Source of the DNA: Bacteroidota bacterium
GTDB taxonomy: Bacteria > Bacteroidota > Bacteroidia > Chitinophagales > Saprospiraceae
Direction: 5' to 3'
NCBI GenBank assembly: GCA_024280135.1
Contig: JAJRQS010000333.1
Location: forward strand, 1 to 6,823
Length of the DNA: 6,823 nucleotides
Of the stretch, positions 6,396 to 6,823 are shown piece by piece (the stretch's first letter is position 1; the number at the start of each line of letters is the position of its first letter). The notes under the pieces are model-generated. The model was given only the letters and a program-made list of their open reading frames with translations, did no database searches and had not been told where the DNA came from. The position numbers and the translations under genes were made by a program.

Positions 6396-6413
6396 AAATA
6401 AAAATCTAGCATC

Positions 6414-6823
6414 ATGGAACTAGTAAGTATATTTATCAAATCCGCATTCATGGAAAATATGGTCTTGGCCTTTTTCCTTGGAATGTGTTCTTTCTTGGCT
6501 GTATCCAAAACCGTAAAAACGGCTATCGGCTTAGGTTTAGCAGTTATTTTTGTTTTGGGTATTACAATGCCTATTAACTGGTTGATTAACCATTACCTCC
6601 TTTCGGAAAGTGGAATGTTTGGCATGGACTTAACCTTTTTGCGTTTTATTCTATTTATTGCGGTTATCGCTTCAATGGTGCAATTAGTAGAAATGGTTAT
6701 TGAAAAAGTCAGCCCATCTTTATATAACTCACTGGGTATCTTCTTACCGTTGATTACCGTAAACTGTGCCATCATGGGTGGCTCGCTATTTATGATTTCA
6801 AGAGAATATAACTTGTCAGAATC
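6414..6823 (+). CDS. nqrE: Na+-translocating NADH:quinone reductase subunit E (partial, cut by window end)
   Basis: The first 136 of roughly 200 residues of NqrE, partner and paralogue of NqrD, are present. It starts [20 protein letters not shown]. Cys25 ([11 protein letters not shown]) and Cys118 ([14 protein letters not shown]) match the conserved pair that ligates the membrane Fe-S centre with NqrD. The segments [20 protein letters not shown] and [20 protein letters not shown] are membrane helices, and the visible end SREYNLSES matches the family. It starts 18 nt after the nqrD stop, with an A-rich upstream stretch and no Shine-Dalgarno. The remaining 60 or so residues and nqrF should lie past the window edge. 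Confidence 0.97.
   Translation, partial: MELVSIFIKSAFMENMVLAFFLGMCSFLAVSKTVKTAIGLGLAVIFVLGITMPINWLINHYLLSESGMFGMDLTFLRFILFIAVIASMVQLVEMVIEKVSPSLYNSLGIFLPLITVNCAIMGGSLFMISREYNLSE

Noticed and set aside
6593..6775. Minus-strand open frame inside nqrE
   Set aside because: It is opposite a strongly conserved NqrE coding region and has no independent support.

Overview
The window is a chromosomal segment from a member of the Bacteroidota. This rests on an A/T-rich sequence, the lack of Shine-Dalgarno sequences before nearly every gene, a promoter with the Bacteroidota -33/-7 pattern (TTTG, 19 nt, TACCTTTG), and an OmpA-type surface protein of a kind common in this phylum. The exact genus cannot be read from the sequence.

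Left part (about 1-1600): two minus-strand genes overlap by 8 nt. A small secreted protein (101 aa, unknown family) comes first, followed by a secreted OmpA-family protein. The latter has an N-terminal jelly-roll-like domain and a C-terminal peptidoglycan-binding domain. Upstream is a possible promoter whose spacer carries a GATA tetranucleotide run, and a leader with a perfect 12-bp inverted repeat.

Middle part (about 1601-2241): about 640 bp without an intact gene. It includes a 47-bp element (2131-2177) that occurs again at 28-74 in the same orientation (40/47 identical), so the repeat pair brackets the two minus-strand genes. The stretch in front of the second copy (about 1754-2143) reads like a decayed coding frame that stops inside the repeat. 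A short imperfect match to the inverted repeat terminus at 1781-1789 raises the possibility of a decayed mobile element of about 400 bp.

Right part (2242-6823): the nqrABCDE genes of the Na+-translocating NADH:quinone reductase (Na+-NQR), plus strand, tightly packed, with nqrE cut by the window edge. nqrF is expected next but lies outside. NqrA feeds quinone chemistry, NqrB and NqrC carry covalent FMN on Thr, and NqrD and NqrE hold the membrane Fe-S centre through paired Cys. Together with NqrF they couple NADH oxidation to Na+ export. The most unusual feature is NqrA: the promoter and ATG impose an N-terminal extension of about 58 residues with one strong transmembrane segment, where NqrA is normally a soluble peripheral subunit.
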